From the NCBI RefSeq assembly GCF_021155765.1, contig NC_060117.1, forward strand, positions 523,001 through 587,000: a stretch of DNA of 64,000 nt. Direction: 5' to 3'. Every line of letters starts with the position of its first letter. Within the stretch, counting starts at the first letter, position 1. Below the pieces are notes generated by a model, which was not told the origin of the DNA, did not search any database, and was given only the letters and a program-made list of their open reading frames with translations. Shown piece by piece: positions 38,101-49,170 of the stretch. The translations under genes and the position numbers were made by a program. This stretch comes from Diprion similis (taxonomy: Eukaryota; Arthropoda; Insecta; Hymenoptera; Diprionidae).

Positions 38101-39682
38101 TTCCACTCGCTGTCTGAAACATTGACCCAAATCAATATGAATAATTAAGTTCATGATCAATTTGGTTGAGAATATGTTTTGATAGACACTGGTTTTTTGC
38201 TGATCCATGGTGGATCCTCTCCACACAGGCCGAAACATATTATTGGAACAAATTTGCCTTCTTATTGGCTTCTGATATCGAGTAACCCCTTTATGTTAAT
38301 CGCCTGATATTTATTACACATGTATATAAATACCTTGTTCAATTCTTCTATTCTACGAATCTGATACGGTGAGGTTGACGACGTCTCGAAATACACGTAG
38401 TCTGGAAAATATTGAAAACAATACGATTATCTCGAGTATTTGTAAATTTGAAAAGACTACTAAAACAAAAGCACTAGTCAGGCTCGGTTGGTTGTCGAAA
38501 TCAACATCAACATTAATATCGCTGTATACCCTGTAATTTGCGTTACATAGTTTACATGTTACTATTACTTTTAATAATACTGTTCTTCGGGATGCACAAT
38601 TTTCCTATAAATTACCCAACCAGTGAGCCTTGAAAGAGTGTACATACAATAGATAGAATATTAAAATTCTTTGCACCTATTTGCCCAATAGATTGACTTC
38701 GCTTCAAAAACTGTAAAACGATAGTACAGGCATTTCTATACATCATGATTTTAACTTTGTGATTATTACCACATGAAAATAAATGTATCAAACAGTCGAA
38801 AGATTACAAATACGCGAAAAGACATTCAAACCACATTTTCCTTGGTCGTCAGACGAATTGATGTCTTGGCATAAAATTCTTTAGACGACATATTTTTCTT
38901 CCAAAGGCACAGCAGGAATATTTGGCGATAGTGATCACTCAGACTCAGGGAAGAAAGGCTACAGCAGTAGCGCAATTCACAGAGTCCCATCGACCAGTTG
39001 ACCTGGTTACTATCACCAAATGTTCCCGCTATGGGATTATCATTAATTTCGTTAAAAATTGTAACGCTTGAATTTTGATCGACTCGTTGTTCTGCAGATG
39101 TGATTAGATTTTCATTGCATTTCAATTGCATGCTATAATATGCTATATATACATTTCATGCATACAGACGTACACAGCAGCGGTCCTAGGCGACACCATG
39201 TATACAAGCATTTTTTTGTTAGTGTTGGGGGGGGGGGGGGGGGGGTGAATGTGTCTACACAGATGACAGGAATAAAAGGAGATGCAGAGATGATGGAAAC
39301 ATAAGTATTCGGTGTATTCGAGGCGTCTTAAAAGGCGGATGGCGGACGCTGCGCAAGAAACAAACGACCGGCGGCGAGGGGACGCACGAATATTGGGCCG
39401 AGAAGCGGCGAGAGTTGGCCGTGGAGCGTGCATACATACATACATACATACCTGCATGCGTATGTACGGCGATGAGGGAGGGGCGGGGAAGGACGAAGAG
39501 GGGGTGGGAAAGGACGAGGAGGGGAAGGGGGACGCGTACAGGCGCCATAGTTTCTGCCATTTGCAAACATTCATTTTTCGTAGGTAATTAAAGCTAGGGG
39601 GAGGATTGAAATGGTCGAAAGAGGGATTTGAGAGAGCCAAAGAATGCGTCATACCTCCAACCCGGTACATGTTTGCAGTCAT
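32177..39682 (-). CDS. MTA1-like: Metastasis-associated protein (MTA1-like), NuRD complex subunit, 12 coding exons
   Basis: Minus-strand exons: 39682-39655, 38401-38334, 38113-38020, 37546-37358, 36054-35803, 35604-35333, 35107-34919, 34761-34333, 34254-33600, 33499-33353, 32802-32535, 32318-32177; phases join to 910 residues. Domains in order are BAH (about 1-210, starting MTANMYRVG and [20 protein letters not shown]), ELM2 (from about 211, [11 protein letters not shown]), SANT (about 338-383, [20 protein letters not shown]), a GATA-type finger (about 469-493, CESC..CRLCQSC), a C2H2 finger (about 550-573) and a C-terminal [14 protein letters not shown] motif, ending VVILD. The family scaffolds HDAC1/2 in NuRD and acts in nuclear chromatin repression. 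Insect-type extras are the C2H2 finger and glycine-rich linkers. The start was chosen by match to the family; an in-frame ATG 26 codons upstream (39760) is possible. The join of the last two exons uses a weak GTCGGT donor but restores the conserved tail. An exon between exons 10 and 11 could have been missed. Confidence 0.95.
34255..34332 (-). other. 78-nt in-frame, stop-free intron of MTA
   Basis: Donor AAG|GTAATT follows the conserved YWKKYGGLK and acceptor CCGCAG precedes VPSRIDD. The intron is 78 bases, a multiple of three with no stop, so the two exons appear as one open frame. The 26 residues it would encode have no match in the MTA family as I know it, which supports splicing. Confidence 0.75.
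39227..39245 (+). repeat. G19 homopolymer in MTA intron 1
   Basis: A run of 19 G on the plus strand, so C19 in the MTA pre-mRNA. A strongly G-rich stretch with many GGG and GGGG runs follows at about 39465-39535, and an ACAT tetranucleotide repeat lies at about 39430-39452. Confidence 0.9.
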
Positions 39683-39829
39683 GTTGCTCGAGTCTTGAGA
39701 ATCGATTTGCAACGCCCTTTGAAAATTTGTTTTAAAATCTTCGTAGTATTCGGCCGGCATCGGCGCTCTCCGTTGCAAACGCGCACAACCGCGCCACAAC
39801 TAGGGGACTTTAGCCGACACTTGGGACGC

Positions 39830-39831
<2 letters not shown>

Positions 39832-39868
<37 letters not shown>

Positions 39869-39882
39869 GTCGTCGTCGTCGA
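39832..39882. repeat. (GTC)n microsatellite upstream of the MTA start
   Basis: About 17 trinucleotide units with a single TTG interruption, 150 to 200 bases upstream of the MTA start codon and therefore probably in its 5' UTR or promoter. Confidence 0.88.
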
Positions 39883-39889
39883 CGTTACC

Positions 39890-40909
39890 TAGTCGTTGTC
39901 GTCGCCCTGCTAGTCCTAGTCCTAGCTCCGTTCGTCACTTCATCGTAACTTTTTAACCCTCATATGTCCATCGGTGACGTCCGATTATTATCTATTTATC
40001 ACTCGCACGGCACAGAGAATTATATGCACCTATGATCACCTGGTTTGACGCGCGCACAAATTTCACGTGCCCGTTAGAACCGCGAGCATCTTTGGCGGCG
40101 GCCCATTCCGTTCAACAGACCAACGCCATTTTCATTTTGGCGAGAAAGAGAGCCAAGCACACTGCACACACAGTACGAACCCGCAACTCTCCGTCTCTCT
40201 CTTTCTTACCAACCCGCCGCGGTAGCTCCTTCTCTTTTTACCGTTGAGTCTCTCTTTCCAAAACACGCGACGCACGTTACAGGTATTACATATGACACGT
40301 ATGTCAATACACATGTATGCATGCGTCTGTTAACGAACGTGAAAAATCACCCCTCTCGTTTACTCGCCCGCCGAGTCGTCAGCAAGCTTGATTCGTGCTC
40401 GGCTCGGCTTAGTCAAGAATCCAGCTTGATAAACGTTCGCGCAATCAACGCGTTGACGAATAATTTACGCCTTTCACTTCCACGATACACGAGTGTCAGA
40501 AATCCGTGAACTTTTGTCAACAAATCGCGCACGGAACGCCGCCCGGTGTGACACGGTACACCACATACAGCACAATTTCACACCACGGGTTATCGTAGGC
40601 GAATGAAGACATAGGTGCGGAAACTCGGTACACATTTAGCCGCTTAACATTACGGGACACGGGACACGGAACACGACCACGCTGGTCAAATGGGATTTTA
40701 TCAGACAAATGGCGCTGCGATCGTCCACTTCCGGGTTTCAGGCATGAACGAATACGCAGGAATACAGTCGTCTTGGCTCTGCTGCTTACCGACTTACCGA
40801 CGGAGCTCACCACGTGGACCCGTGAACGACAGATAATATGTTAACTCGGGGTCAACTGTAAACAAATATATTCTTCTTGTACAATTATCACGGACATTTT
40901 GAAAGAAAA
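39890..40909. other. Divergent intergenic region between MTA and POLR1E
   Basis: No conserved coding frame. It must contain the promoters and 5' UTRs of the minus-strand MTA and plus-strand POLR1E genes, whose start codons are about 1.2 kb apart. The stretch 40030-40850 is less AT-rich than its neighbours and has many CG dinucleotides. No TATA box could be assigned with confidence. Confidence 0.5.
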
Positions 40910-42540
40910 ATGAAACATCCGATAGAGGCGGTGATCGATAAAGTTTCTCTCAAACCGAATAAAATTCAACCGATTATTGGTAAGAAATAATCCCACCCGA
41001 CAAAACGACACATACAATAAGCAATTCTAACCTTTCCCGTCACTCACCCATTTTCAATTGTAGATTGAGCGGTTTTAAATGATTTTGTTATTCATGTTCA
41101 GTATTTAAATTTATCTTTCAGTGGATTTTCAAAATGGGGAGCTAAAGGATGACGAGGCTGTCAATATGGAATGCGGGCTGTACCGTGACAACAAAGTCAA
41201 CAGACAACTGCTCGCTCTTTCGAACGGGCAGGTGGTTTATAAAGGTTACCGACCCGATCCTGACCAAGCTCCAACCTATACCATGCTTGCCATTCACAAT
41301 AGGAAAACTGGTAAAGTCCGTTTAGTCCAAGCTGAGAGATGGCAGGTAGCTCCCGTATTGGACAGGGAACCAAAGGGCGGCAAAGACATAGATGACGACA
41401 GAATCGCTCTACTGAATAAACAGTTTGGTTCAAAAAGGGTTAAACGAAGAACGGAGCAAACAGAGAGAATGAAAATTAATGTTAACTCTGTCACAAAACA
41501 ACTGGAGGAAACTGTTTCTAGTAAGATTGGCAAATCGGTGCTCGAAATAATCTGTTTCACCTTGGTAGCATCATTTGTTAATCAAATTATCAATGATTTT
41601 TCAACATTTGCAGACATTAGTATTGAAAGAACGGATCTTTCGCTACCTTCGTTGCACGACGAATCAGTAGCAAACACAAATTTACCCGAATGCAACAGGA
41701 ATGTTTCCGATGTTCGAGATGTATACAATATAGATGACATTGTTCCTCTAGCTAAACTGGAAACCTTGCATGATGCAGCCAAATCTGTCTTAAATCAGGA
41801 ACAAGAAGGGTATTGCAATAATATCTAGTACCAGTCAAAGCATTATTTGAATATTATTGCTAGAATATCAATTTGAAGAAAAATCCAATTCAATATAATT
41901 TATGATAATACTTTCACAATACGTACATGAGATGAGTCGTTTCTTTCAGAAAATCGAAATTCTTTACGGAAACTTTAACAGCATTGATGTGTGACAACTG
42001 CCGTACAGAAAAAATTGCGTTACTGCTTTACATAGAAGCAGTTGCTGCTTGGCTCAATATGCCGATAAAAGATGCCAAGAAGAGAGGCATAATAATATGT
42101 AGCGAATCCAGCGATATTAATGATTACGTTATACAGACTTATAGCATGCGCAGTGCTCAGGGCAGGTAAATGTTTATTGCTATGCCATGAACAATTTGAA
42201 TCGAAATAATTATTTTCAGTCAGTAATAAAAGCATGTTTTCGGAAATTGTAAGTCATAATTGGTTTATATTATGGAATTCATTGCAGGCAACGACCGAAC
42301 AGTATGCGAGACAAAGGAATTATGCACTGTTTAATCCTCGGCCTTACGATATCAAACTTTACACTGGACTTGAATTTGTTCACAACGATCATCAAAAATG
42401 GTGCAGGAATTAAGAAGTTAGGGGAATTGGCAAGATTCGTAGGTGCAGTGCCAACAAAACAAAATAAGAACGTTGTAGTCCTTAAACTACCATTGCCACC
42501 GCAATTAGCAGTGGCTAAAAAAGGAAAGAAGAAGAAATAA
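40910..42540 (+). CDS. POLR1E: DNA-directed RNA polymerase I subunit RPA49 (PAF53), five exons
   Basis: Exons 40910-40979, 41122-41520, 41614-41809, 41950-42165 and 42288-42540 join in phase to 377 residues, typical for RPA49. The N-terminal dimerisation module carries NGELKDDEAVNMECGLYRDN and the strand pattern YTMLAIHNRKTGKVRLVQAERW; the C-terminal half (KFFTETLTALMCDNCRTEKIALLLYIEAV..FTLDLNLFTTIIKNGAGIKK) matches the tandem winged-helix region. The tail is lysine-rich (AVAKKGKKKK). The family pairs with RPA34 on Pol I and aids rRNA initiation and elongation in the nucleolus. The start ATG at 40910 opens MKHPIEAVIDK and is the only one upstream of the first donor that keeps frame. Intron 2 (41521-41613) is in-frame and stop-free; I treated it as an intron because its ends are canonical (GTAAGA..TTTGCAG). 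Confidence 0.93.
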
Positions 42541-43224
42541 CCATTCTTCGATCGAAATATGTATTCAAGCTCTACACTGCAACGAATCCATATTTTGTTG
42601 CACAAGATAACGGTATGATTCTAATAAATATATTGATGATACGTGGGATGCGTTTCTAATAATCTAACCATCATTACTATTTTCCCACTCATTTCATTAT
42701 CATTTCTTGCACGCGTGTGCGTCTGCATATGTATGCAACGTATAACGTCGTACAACCCCAAATAAGTTAGGGATGCAAACATGTGCATCCAACGAACGCG
42801 GTATGATGCGCCTAAAAGTTGTTACAACGCGTGCGTCGTTGGAGTTGTTGATCTTTCCTGCAAACTATGGAGGGTAGAGGTCAGGAGCAGTTTCTCATAT
42901 GGGTTTTCAACTGAAAAAGTATTCGCCAAAAAGCAGCAAATCGTCGTTCAACAAGTCAATCTGATCGGCGCTTAGTAATCAGGGTTCGATGCGATCGGCG
43001 TTTTTTTCTGGAACTTTGCTGCAGCAACGTCTTTTTTTTTTTTTTTTTTTTTTAAACCATCAAGTATAGGCTCAGCAACGCCATCTCGTATTGTATCCTA
43101 TTTTACAGACGCTGTCTACACTACATGTACAACAGTACCCTGCTTCCAGTGCTTCCACCGCAGTGCCACAGCTGCTTGTAGTCGTGAATCATACCAATCG
43201 TTGAACAGTTGAATTAATATATCA
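42541..43224. other. Intergenic DNA between POLR1E and TFB2M
   Basis: No conserved coding frame. An AATAAA at 42623-42628 suits POLR1E 3' end formation. A T22 homopolymer lies at 43032-43053, about 170 bases upstream of the next gene's start codon. Confidence 0.6.
42623..42628 (+). other. Likely POLR1E polyadenylation signal
   Basis: AATAAA about 80 bases after the POLR1E stop; the next gene on the same strand starts about 600 bases further on. Confidence 0.5.
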
Positions 43225-44710
43225 ATGATCGGAATCAAGAAAGAGGCTGTATTTTTCTTCGGGAAATTAATAACCTCCAAAATCTCGACATTCACAAATG
43301 TATATGAGGGAAGACATTTCACTGGTTTAAAGAATAAACGACCTCGGAAGAAATATGATCAGCTTAGTAGAAGAGGTTCGAAAGGGAGGGAACTTGTACT
43401 AGAATATTTCAGCGGGACAACGCTCGTGGAACACATCGACCAACTGCCACTAAATCTTTTTGCTAGTCCAACCTCAAATAATTACAATGTATACTTGTGT
43501 CACGACGATGTGGCCGCCCAAGTTGTAAATATGGTAAAAGATGATCTCTCAACCTCTCCTTCCAAAGTCATTGAAATGAACCCAGGGATAGGTTCGTTGA
43601 CTAAGAAATTGATCGACTTTAACGTTCGGTTCGTCAAATTATTGGAACCAAATGAGAAGTTTACCACAATTTTGAAGGACTCGTTGATAAGATATTCGGA
43701 AAATGTAAATATTGAAAATTTTGATCTTGTGAACTTTTGGAAACTAGTTTACCAAGACAAGTTTCAAGTTCCCCCGAGGGTGCCTCAGCTTCTTTCAGAG
43801 TTTTCGCGTGTTCCATGGGGAAACGAGCGTGGCTTGAAAATTATTGGAAGTGTTATGGATGGTAAATTTATTAGTTTTGTAGCGTTGGATATAATTAGAC
43901 AGAGCAAGTTGTCCTCCTATGGAAGACCTTGCCTTTATCTCTGCATGCCGCCAGAGATTTGGGAGGTTTGTACTACATGAAAAGTCTTTTATTTGATTGT
44001 TAGAAAGAATGGAAGTATTAGAGTTGTAAGTTGGGGTTGGTCGGGCATGATTTTGAAATCAACACTTGACCGTGTAGTCTGAATTGAAATATTTTGCCAC
44101 GAGTCACGTCTTAAATATCTCGCTATTCATTGCTCTCAGAAATACACAAATGATGGCTCACACCCACGGCGAAGGACCACGCCTATGTCCGTATTATTTC
44201 AAACGATATTTGACTGTGAAATACTCGGTCGAGTATCTAGAAGAGCATTTCTACCCTGGCAGACGTATTCCGTACGACTCAACCAAAAGGAATTGGCGAA
44301 TAACGAGGCGGTGATGTACGTCGTAAGGATCGAAGGAAAGAAAAATCTCTTCTCAGAAGTTATGGATGAAGAGCTCTTAGAACCATATTGGTTTTTTCTT
44401 CGTCATATTCTGCGCTCACAATCAAACAGAGTTATACAACAAATGGAGTAAGTGATTCATCATCCTATCGCAGTTATTCCGAGACAAATTATTCGTTTAT
44501 CGTTACTACCTCAGCCGTTTCTTCCACAGATGCTGGGAACCGGATTGCGGACTTGCTTTAATCAAACAAGGATATAATGTATTCACCTATTTCAGTGATT
44601 TGAAACCAGTAAAAATATACGAACTCTATAAGGACTTTACTACCTGGCCTAGCTTTCAATCTTCGTTCATACCTTGTGTAGAGAATTCAATCGTAATCGA
44701 TTATTTATAG
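43225..44710 (+). CDS. TFB2M (mtTFB2): Mitochondrial transcription factor B2 (rRNA dimethyltransferase-like), three exons
   Basis: Exons 43225-43965, 44140-44447 and 44530-44710 join in phase to 409 residues. The N-terminus is basic and Ser/Thr-containing, suiting mitochondrial import. A Rossmann-type methyltransferase core is seen, with motif I at about residues 115-126 (VIEMNPGIGSLT), where the family has D/E-x-x-PGxGxLT, then LLEPNEKF for the cofactor acidic strand. RRRTTPMSVLFQTIFDCE and the C-terminal W-x-P-x-CG block (ECWEPDCGLALIKQGYNVF) match TFB2-type proteins. The family melts mitochondrial promoters together with POLRMT. Whether methylation is retained cannot be judged. TFB1M is the alternative, but the C-terminal block and divergent motifs favour TFB2M. 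The gene follows POLR1E in the same direction. Confidence 0.87.
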
Positions 44711-45744
44711 ATCTGAGTCGAAAAGATGGTTCCTTTGCATCCTGTACAAATAGTAGGTACACATACGTATGTTAATCGGTTACCACTTACCTTTATTGTT
44801 GTTTGGATTACTACATACAGAATCCAATCAATAAAAGTTAACAAATATATTTTTATTGATATATGTAAGCATCGAGTCAGCTGTTACAAGATCCATTTGT
44901 TCAATAAAAAATAGAAATTCCTTGCAACATTTCCGTGAAACAGAGAACAAATTCTTATCGTCAATATATTACCATAAGAGAGACTTTAATTTTTCTGATA
45001 CAATTTTTGCTACGAAGAAGTGATATTAGTTTACGAGCGATGAATTTATAAACTTTTCTCCAAGCTCAAACTTGTCGATTACTACATAATTGCTGGATGT
45101 AATGTTTCGGCATATGAATGTATCGCCACGCACCATCCATGAATCACTGTGATTCTAAAATCAGATTGCAATTATAATAGGAAGGTGAAATTTGCATACG
45201 CGTTACATGGTAAGGTAAAAAATTCTTCAAGAAACTGGTAAAGATTGACTAACGAACGTTCCCAGTGCAATATATCACGACTGTTATTTTGGTCTCTGTT
45301 TTTGTGCATCATTTAATATATTGCTTATCTTGTTTGGACTATACCCAAAAGCATAATAATTATAATACACGATATGTTATTCCACCATGATCCCATTGCC
45401 TGATAATGACCTGTTCGTATTTTTGTCATTTGCTTTTTCTCAGTACTAGTTAGCCTTGAAGCTCTACAGGCTCCATGGTATAACGGTATATTAGATTACT
45501 CTACAGAAAACCTCTCAGTGTAACTACCGCTGCAGTGCCAACCTGCCAACTCAACTAACCAGCAAAGCTCTAAAGTGACGAAAAATAATAAATATCAATA
45601 CAGATTAATCCTCAGTCGTTTGTTCAATCTAATTCGCTTATTCTTAAGTTTTTCCCACGCTGGTCATAAATATTCTATAATTAAAACAAATAAGTGTTCC
45701 TCAGGAAAAACCCAAATTTTCTTTGGAGTTAACTCTTTTTAAAT
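44711..45744. other. Intergenic DNA, no gene seen
   Basis: AT-rich, with no conserved coding frame. AATAAA at 44830-44835 is a good candidate for the TFB2M polyadenylation signal. The right end should carry the promoter of the small secreted-protein gene; no clear TATA box was assigned. Confidence 0.55.
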
Positions 45745-46711
45745 ATGGTGTGGCTATTATTGGGATATTTAACGGTGATATTCACGATGGGAACATTAGG
45801 TCAAGATATCATGTTCCCAGGCCAGGATAATAATCAAGAGGTGTTGAGTGGTAACAATGCAACGGTAATCCACGATTTTTAATAGAAAATTAACAAGTTG
45901 CAATTTTCATTGTGATATCTGAAAATAATATTTTTATTAAATGCTAAAGTCGTTTTGGTTTGAAACAAAAAGTAGCGAAGGTACAAGTAAAATTTTTTGG
46001 ACTTTCCTCAGTCTACGGCTTCTCAATACCTGTTAACTTGATCGAATACATGAAATTCTATTTAAACTATTTGAAAATCGAGGATAAATAATATACTAGA
46101 TACGAAGAATCGAACTGGGAAGCAGTAGTTTCTTGTCTAAAATGAAGATTGCTTTGACATATTTGATTATTGGAGCGACGTAAATCAGGTCTTAATGCCA
46201 GTTATAATAGCAGGTACAATATACTAGTGAAGTTTAATCTATTGATCATTTCCAGAAGATAACCGAGCGCATTCCACTTGACATAAAAGGTCAATGTCCT
46301 GAAAACATGCTTCTGTATCCAGGAGACGGACCTGGAAGCGCCTGGGAGTGTGATTGCATATCTGGCTATCTCTACTTTCCGATCAATAATTCATGCTATC
46401 CTGCGTACAGACAGGGCCCTTGCCCGCTCGAGAATTACGCTGTTCTGCCACAAGGAGAAGTAATCCCGAAATGTGAACGGAATCCCTGCAAGCAGGATGG
46501 CTTGGTGTCTTACAATAATACGTGTTACGAGTTGATGAAAGTAGGGGGACCGTGTCCTCCAAACGAAGTTATAATTGTCAACGAAACTACATTTCAATTG
46601 GAATGTGTATCGACAAGTGTTGGTCCGAATATTATAATAGACGCACCATTGAAACTGTGCCCCGCAGGGAGTCGTAGGAATGCGTCCGGCAATTGCAGGA
46701 AATCAATTTAA
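45745..46711 (+). CDS. Small secreted cysteine-rich protein, DUF4789-like, two exons
   Basis: Exon 45745-45864 (40 codons) ends at a GTAATC donor, and exon 46256-46711 follows in phase, giving 191 residues. The first about 19 residues (MVWLLLGYLTVIFTMGTLG) form a clear signal peptide. The mature part holds evenly spaced cysteines with the repeated pattern C-P-x-N/G-E..C-x-C-x-x-G-Y and NNSCY/NNTCYE..GPCPxxE, and several N-glycosylation sequons (NNS, NNT, NET, NAS). This looks like the insect-expanded DUF4789 family, whose function is not known. It is likely extracellular. AATAAA at 47019-47024 could end the transcript. No neighbour suggests a role. Confidence 0.8.
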
Positions 46712-48002
46712 GTCATTTACGTTTTGTTAATCATCTGTCACGTTTATTGCATTATCAAATACATCGTGAATATCAAATATCTACACAAAACTGATATTTG
46801 GTACAAATAGCCTGCTTGCTTAACAGGTTTATTACGCTTCTTTCTTAATTTTGTTACATCACTTCTCTCTGAACTCTTGATAAGCTATTAATTGTATCTT
46901 TTATGACAATAATATGTATTTGGGATTTCATGTAACCACTGATTGCCTGCAACAATGAACTTCACGTTCTAACATTGTGGTTGATTTCTTTTTTTCCCTT
47001 ATACATCTCCCGACTTGTAATAAATGCTCGGCCTTATTCCCCACATGCAGGCCGTTTTACACGAGGCAAAATCTATATTACCTGAATTATTTTTCATCAG
47101 AAACATAAGTTGTTTGTTTTTATATTTGATCGATGCCAGACCTATGTAAAGATAATGCTTGTGATTGCCTTTATAGGATTTGCATCTACAGACTGTAAAT
47201 TTCAGTGGATTTGATACATGAACTGAAATAAAATAAATAAAATACGATGACATACATTAAGAATTTGTCTACCAATGTAATTTGATCCTTGACACATTGA
47301 ACTTTTTGTAATTATAACTGATATGTTCTATTGACTGAATGTTCGACGAATCATAACAAAAAGTAGCCCCATGTCAAAACAATGAGCTCTTTTAATCATT
47401 TTGATAACAACTTTCAGCGTGAGGTACATAAATGGCCTTCGGTGGTTTGGAGTATCAAGACTTGTAGATACATAACTGGCAAAGGTCACAAGCAATAACA
47501 ACTAATGGGATTAAAACAAAAAATATTCGGAGGTACTTTTTAATCGACAATTGCCAAATCACGCTGTCTTCTCAGTCGTATCTTTGTTCAGATATCTCCG
47601 TAAACAGTGAAGGAAATTCATTCCAGCTCTTTCAATAGTATAACATGATAAAACAAGCATACTCTTTATATACTCAATGTAAACCTACAACATATCGACA
47701 TTGCCACAACACCCCTGTGGCATAATTTACCTCCTCCAATAATTTAAGAGATCTGTCACTTTCAATTATATCTGGCAAACAAAGTAAAGGATAAAGAAAA
47801 CCACACAACATCAAATGACATTTCTATCAACGCCTTACTTGAAAGAAGGTTCGTAATATTGCACACCGCAGGGGTCTCAGTATCTTTTGATATGTTGGGA
47901 TAAATGATTGAATTATAGGTACATTTGACTATTAATAAATACCTCTAAAGCATAATTTTATCATTGGCATCCCAAACCATGAACCTTTTTTTCACTTCAA
48001 AC
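46712..48002. other. Convergent intergenic region between the secreted-protein gene and TMEM179
   Basis: No conserved coding frame on either strand. It holds the 3' UTRs of two converging genes: the plus-strand secreted protein ending at 46711 and TMEM179 ending at 48003 on the minus strand. Confidence 0.6.
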
Positions 48003-49170
48003 CTAACTGTGCGTCAGTTGGGAAGACCTATCACCAGCTTGGATTAATCTCTGCCTCTCTCTGTACATGGATACTTTCATATTTTCCAACTGGTGATACC
48101 TCAATAGCTTTAAAACAGCAAATACCGAGAGGCCTACCCAAATGGACAAGCTGCTCCAAGCCCCGAATTGAGCAGCACCCAATTCTATGTGGAAGCCAGT
48201 AGTGTTAATTCCATCCGCTTTGTCGATATCGTTACCTGCTGCAAGCTCGCACGATAGAAATCTCTTAGTCATACATTGACACCATGTCATGAATCCCAAT
48301 GTGATAATAACAGCGGCGATGAGGGTGAACGTCGTCAAAAGTATCGAGCAAACTACATCCACAAATGCTGAGAGAAAAGAACTATCCTCACCACGGTACA
48401 TCAGCATGGATAGGCGATATATTTGGACAACGCACGTTAAGAATAGAATCAGACCGACAAGTATCGTGTAGTTACAATAGGCCTGCGAAGCCCAATTAGC
48501 CATAAACTGGCCGTCGTTCTCCTGCCATACTCCTGTAGAAAATAGAAGGCAGTGCCCGCTGCAAATAAATACACATTATTAGCCTACTTTGTAGATTTAG
48601 CCAGCAACAATAATTTCTGCCAAAATGTAATCAGCTCAACACTTTGTTTGCGTCAGAGTATTAATTGTGACCTGGTTTCTCGCACGCCTACGAATCCTCC
48701 GACATCTCATTCCAAGTCTCTACACGCGACACTCGAGACCTGCCAAATCTTGCTAGTCTAATATAATTGATAGGGGTCTCGATAAGTCTGGTCTTTGTTT
48801 CACCATTGTTAAAATTTTCATTAATTACGATATTCCGTCGTTATCCACAATCATGACACACGTTGGAGGTATGACTAACACCGCTGGTATCCATTGTCTA
48901 GTAAGAGAAGCAAAAGAAGAGACGGGGGCGTGCGAATAGACCCGGTTTTCTATTTACCGCAATTTCTATTTTCAATCGAAGATACAAACTGACGAGAGAT
49001 GAGTCAATGGGATTTAAATTTTGATATCAGGTATTTAATATCTCGATAAATGCAAATTACCGAAATTCATTTTGATGAAGGCTCATGGGCACGATTATGC
49101 ATAGAGACAAAATCAAGGCCACGACGTATCCGGCTATCTGGCTGAGCAATAGAATATTCGTCAAAGCCAT
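48003..49170 (-). CDS. TMEM179: Transmembrane protein 179, two exons
   Basis: Minus-strand exons 49170-49061 and 48558-48003 join in phase to 221 residues. The N-terminal helix (NILLLSQIAGYVVALILSL) runs into the conserved CIIVPMSLHQNEFRGHCLLFSTG and DGQFMANWASQAYCNYTI. Three more hydrophobic segments follow: TILVGLILFLTCVVQIYRL, CSILLTTFTLIAAVIITLGF and FGAWSSLSIWVGLSVFAVLK, making a four-pass membrane protein. The molecular function of the family is not established. The exon join was chosen because leftover CG plus C restores the conserved arginine before GHCLLFS. The 502-bp intron shows no other gene. Its start is divergent to ATG2. Confidence 0.94.

Noticed and set aside
39143-39799. 218-codon minus-strand frame as a separate gene
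   Set aside because: It is MTA exon 1 read through its donor into intron 1, where it becomes low-complexity Ser/Pro/His sequence.
40517-40813. 98-codon minus-strand frame between MTA and POLR1E
   Set aside because: No family resemblance; it lies in the divergent promoter region with CG-rich composition that favours chance frames.
42975-43000. Possible tRNA B box (GGTTCGATGCG)
   Set aside because: Only loosely like GGTTCGANNCC; no A box or cloverleaf could be built around it.
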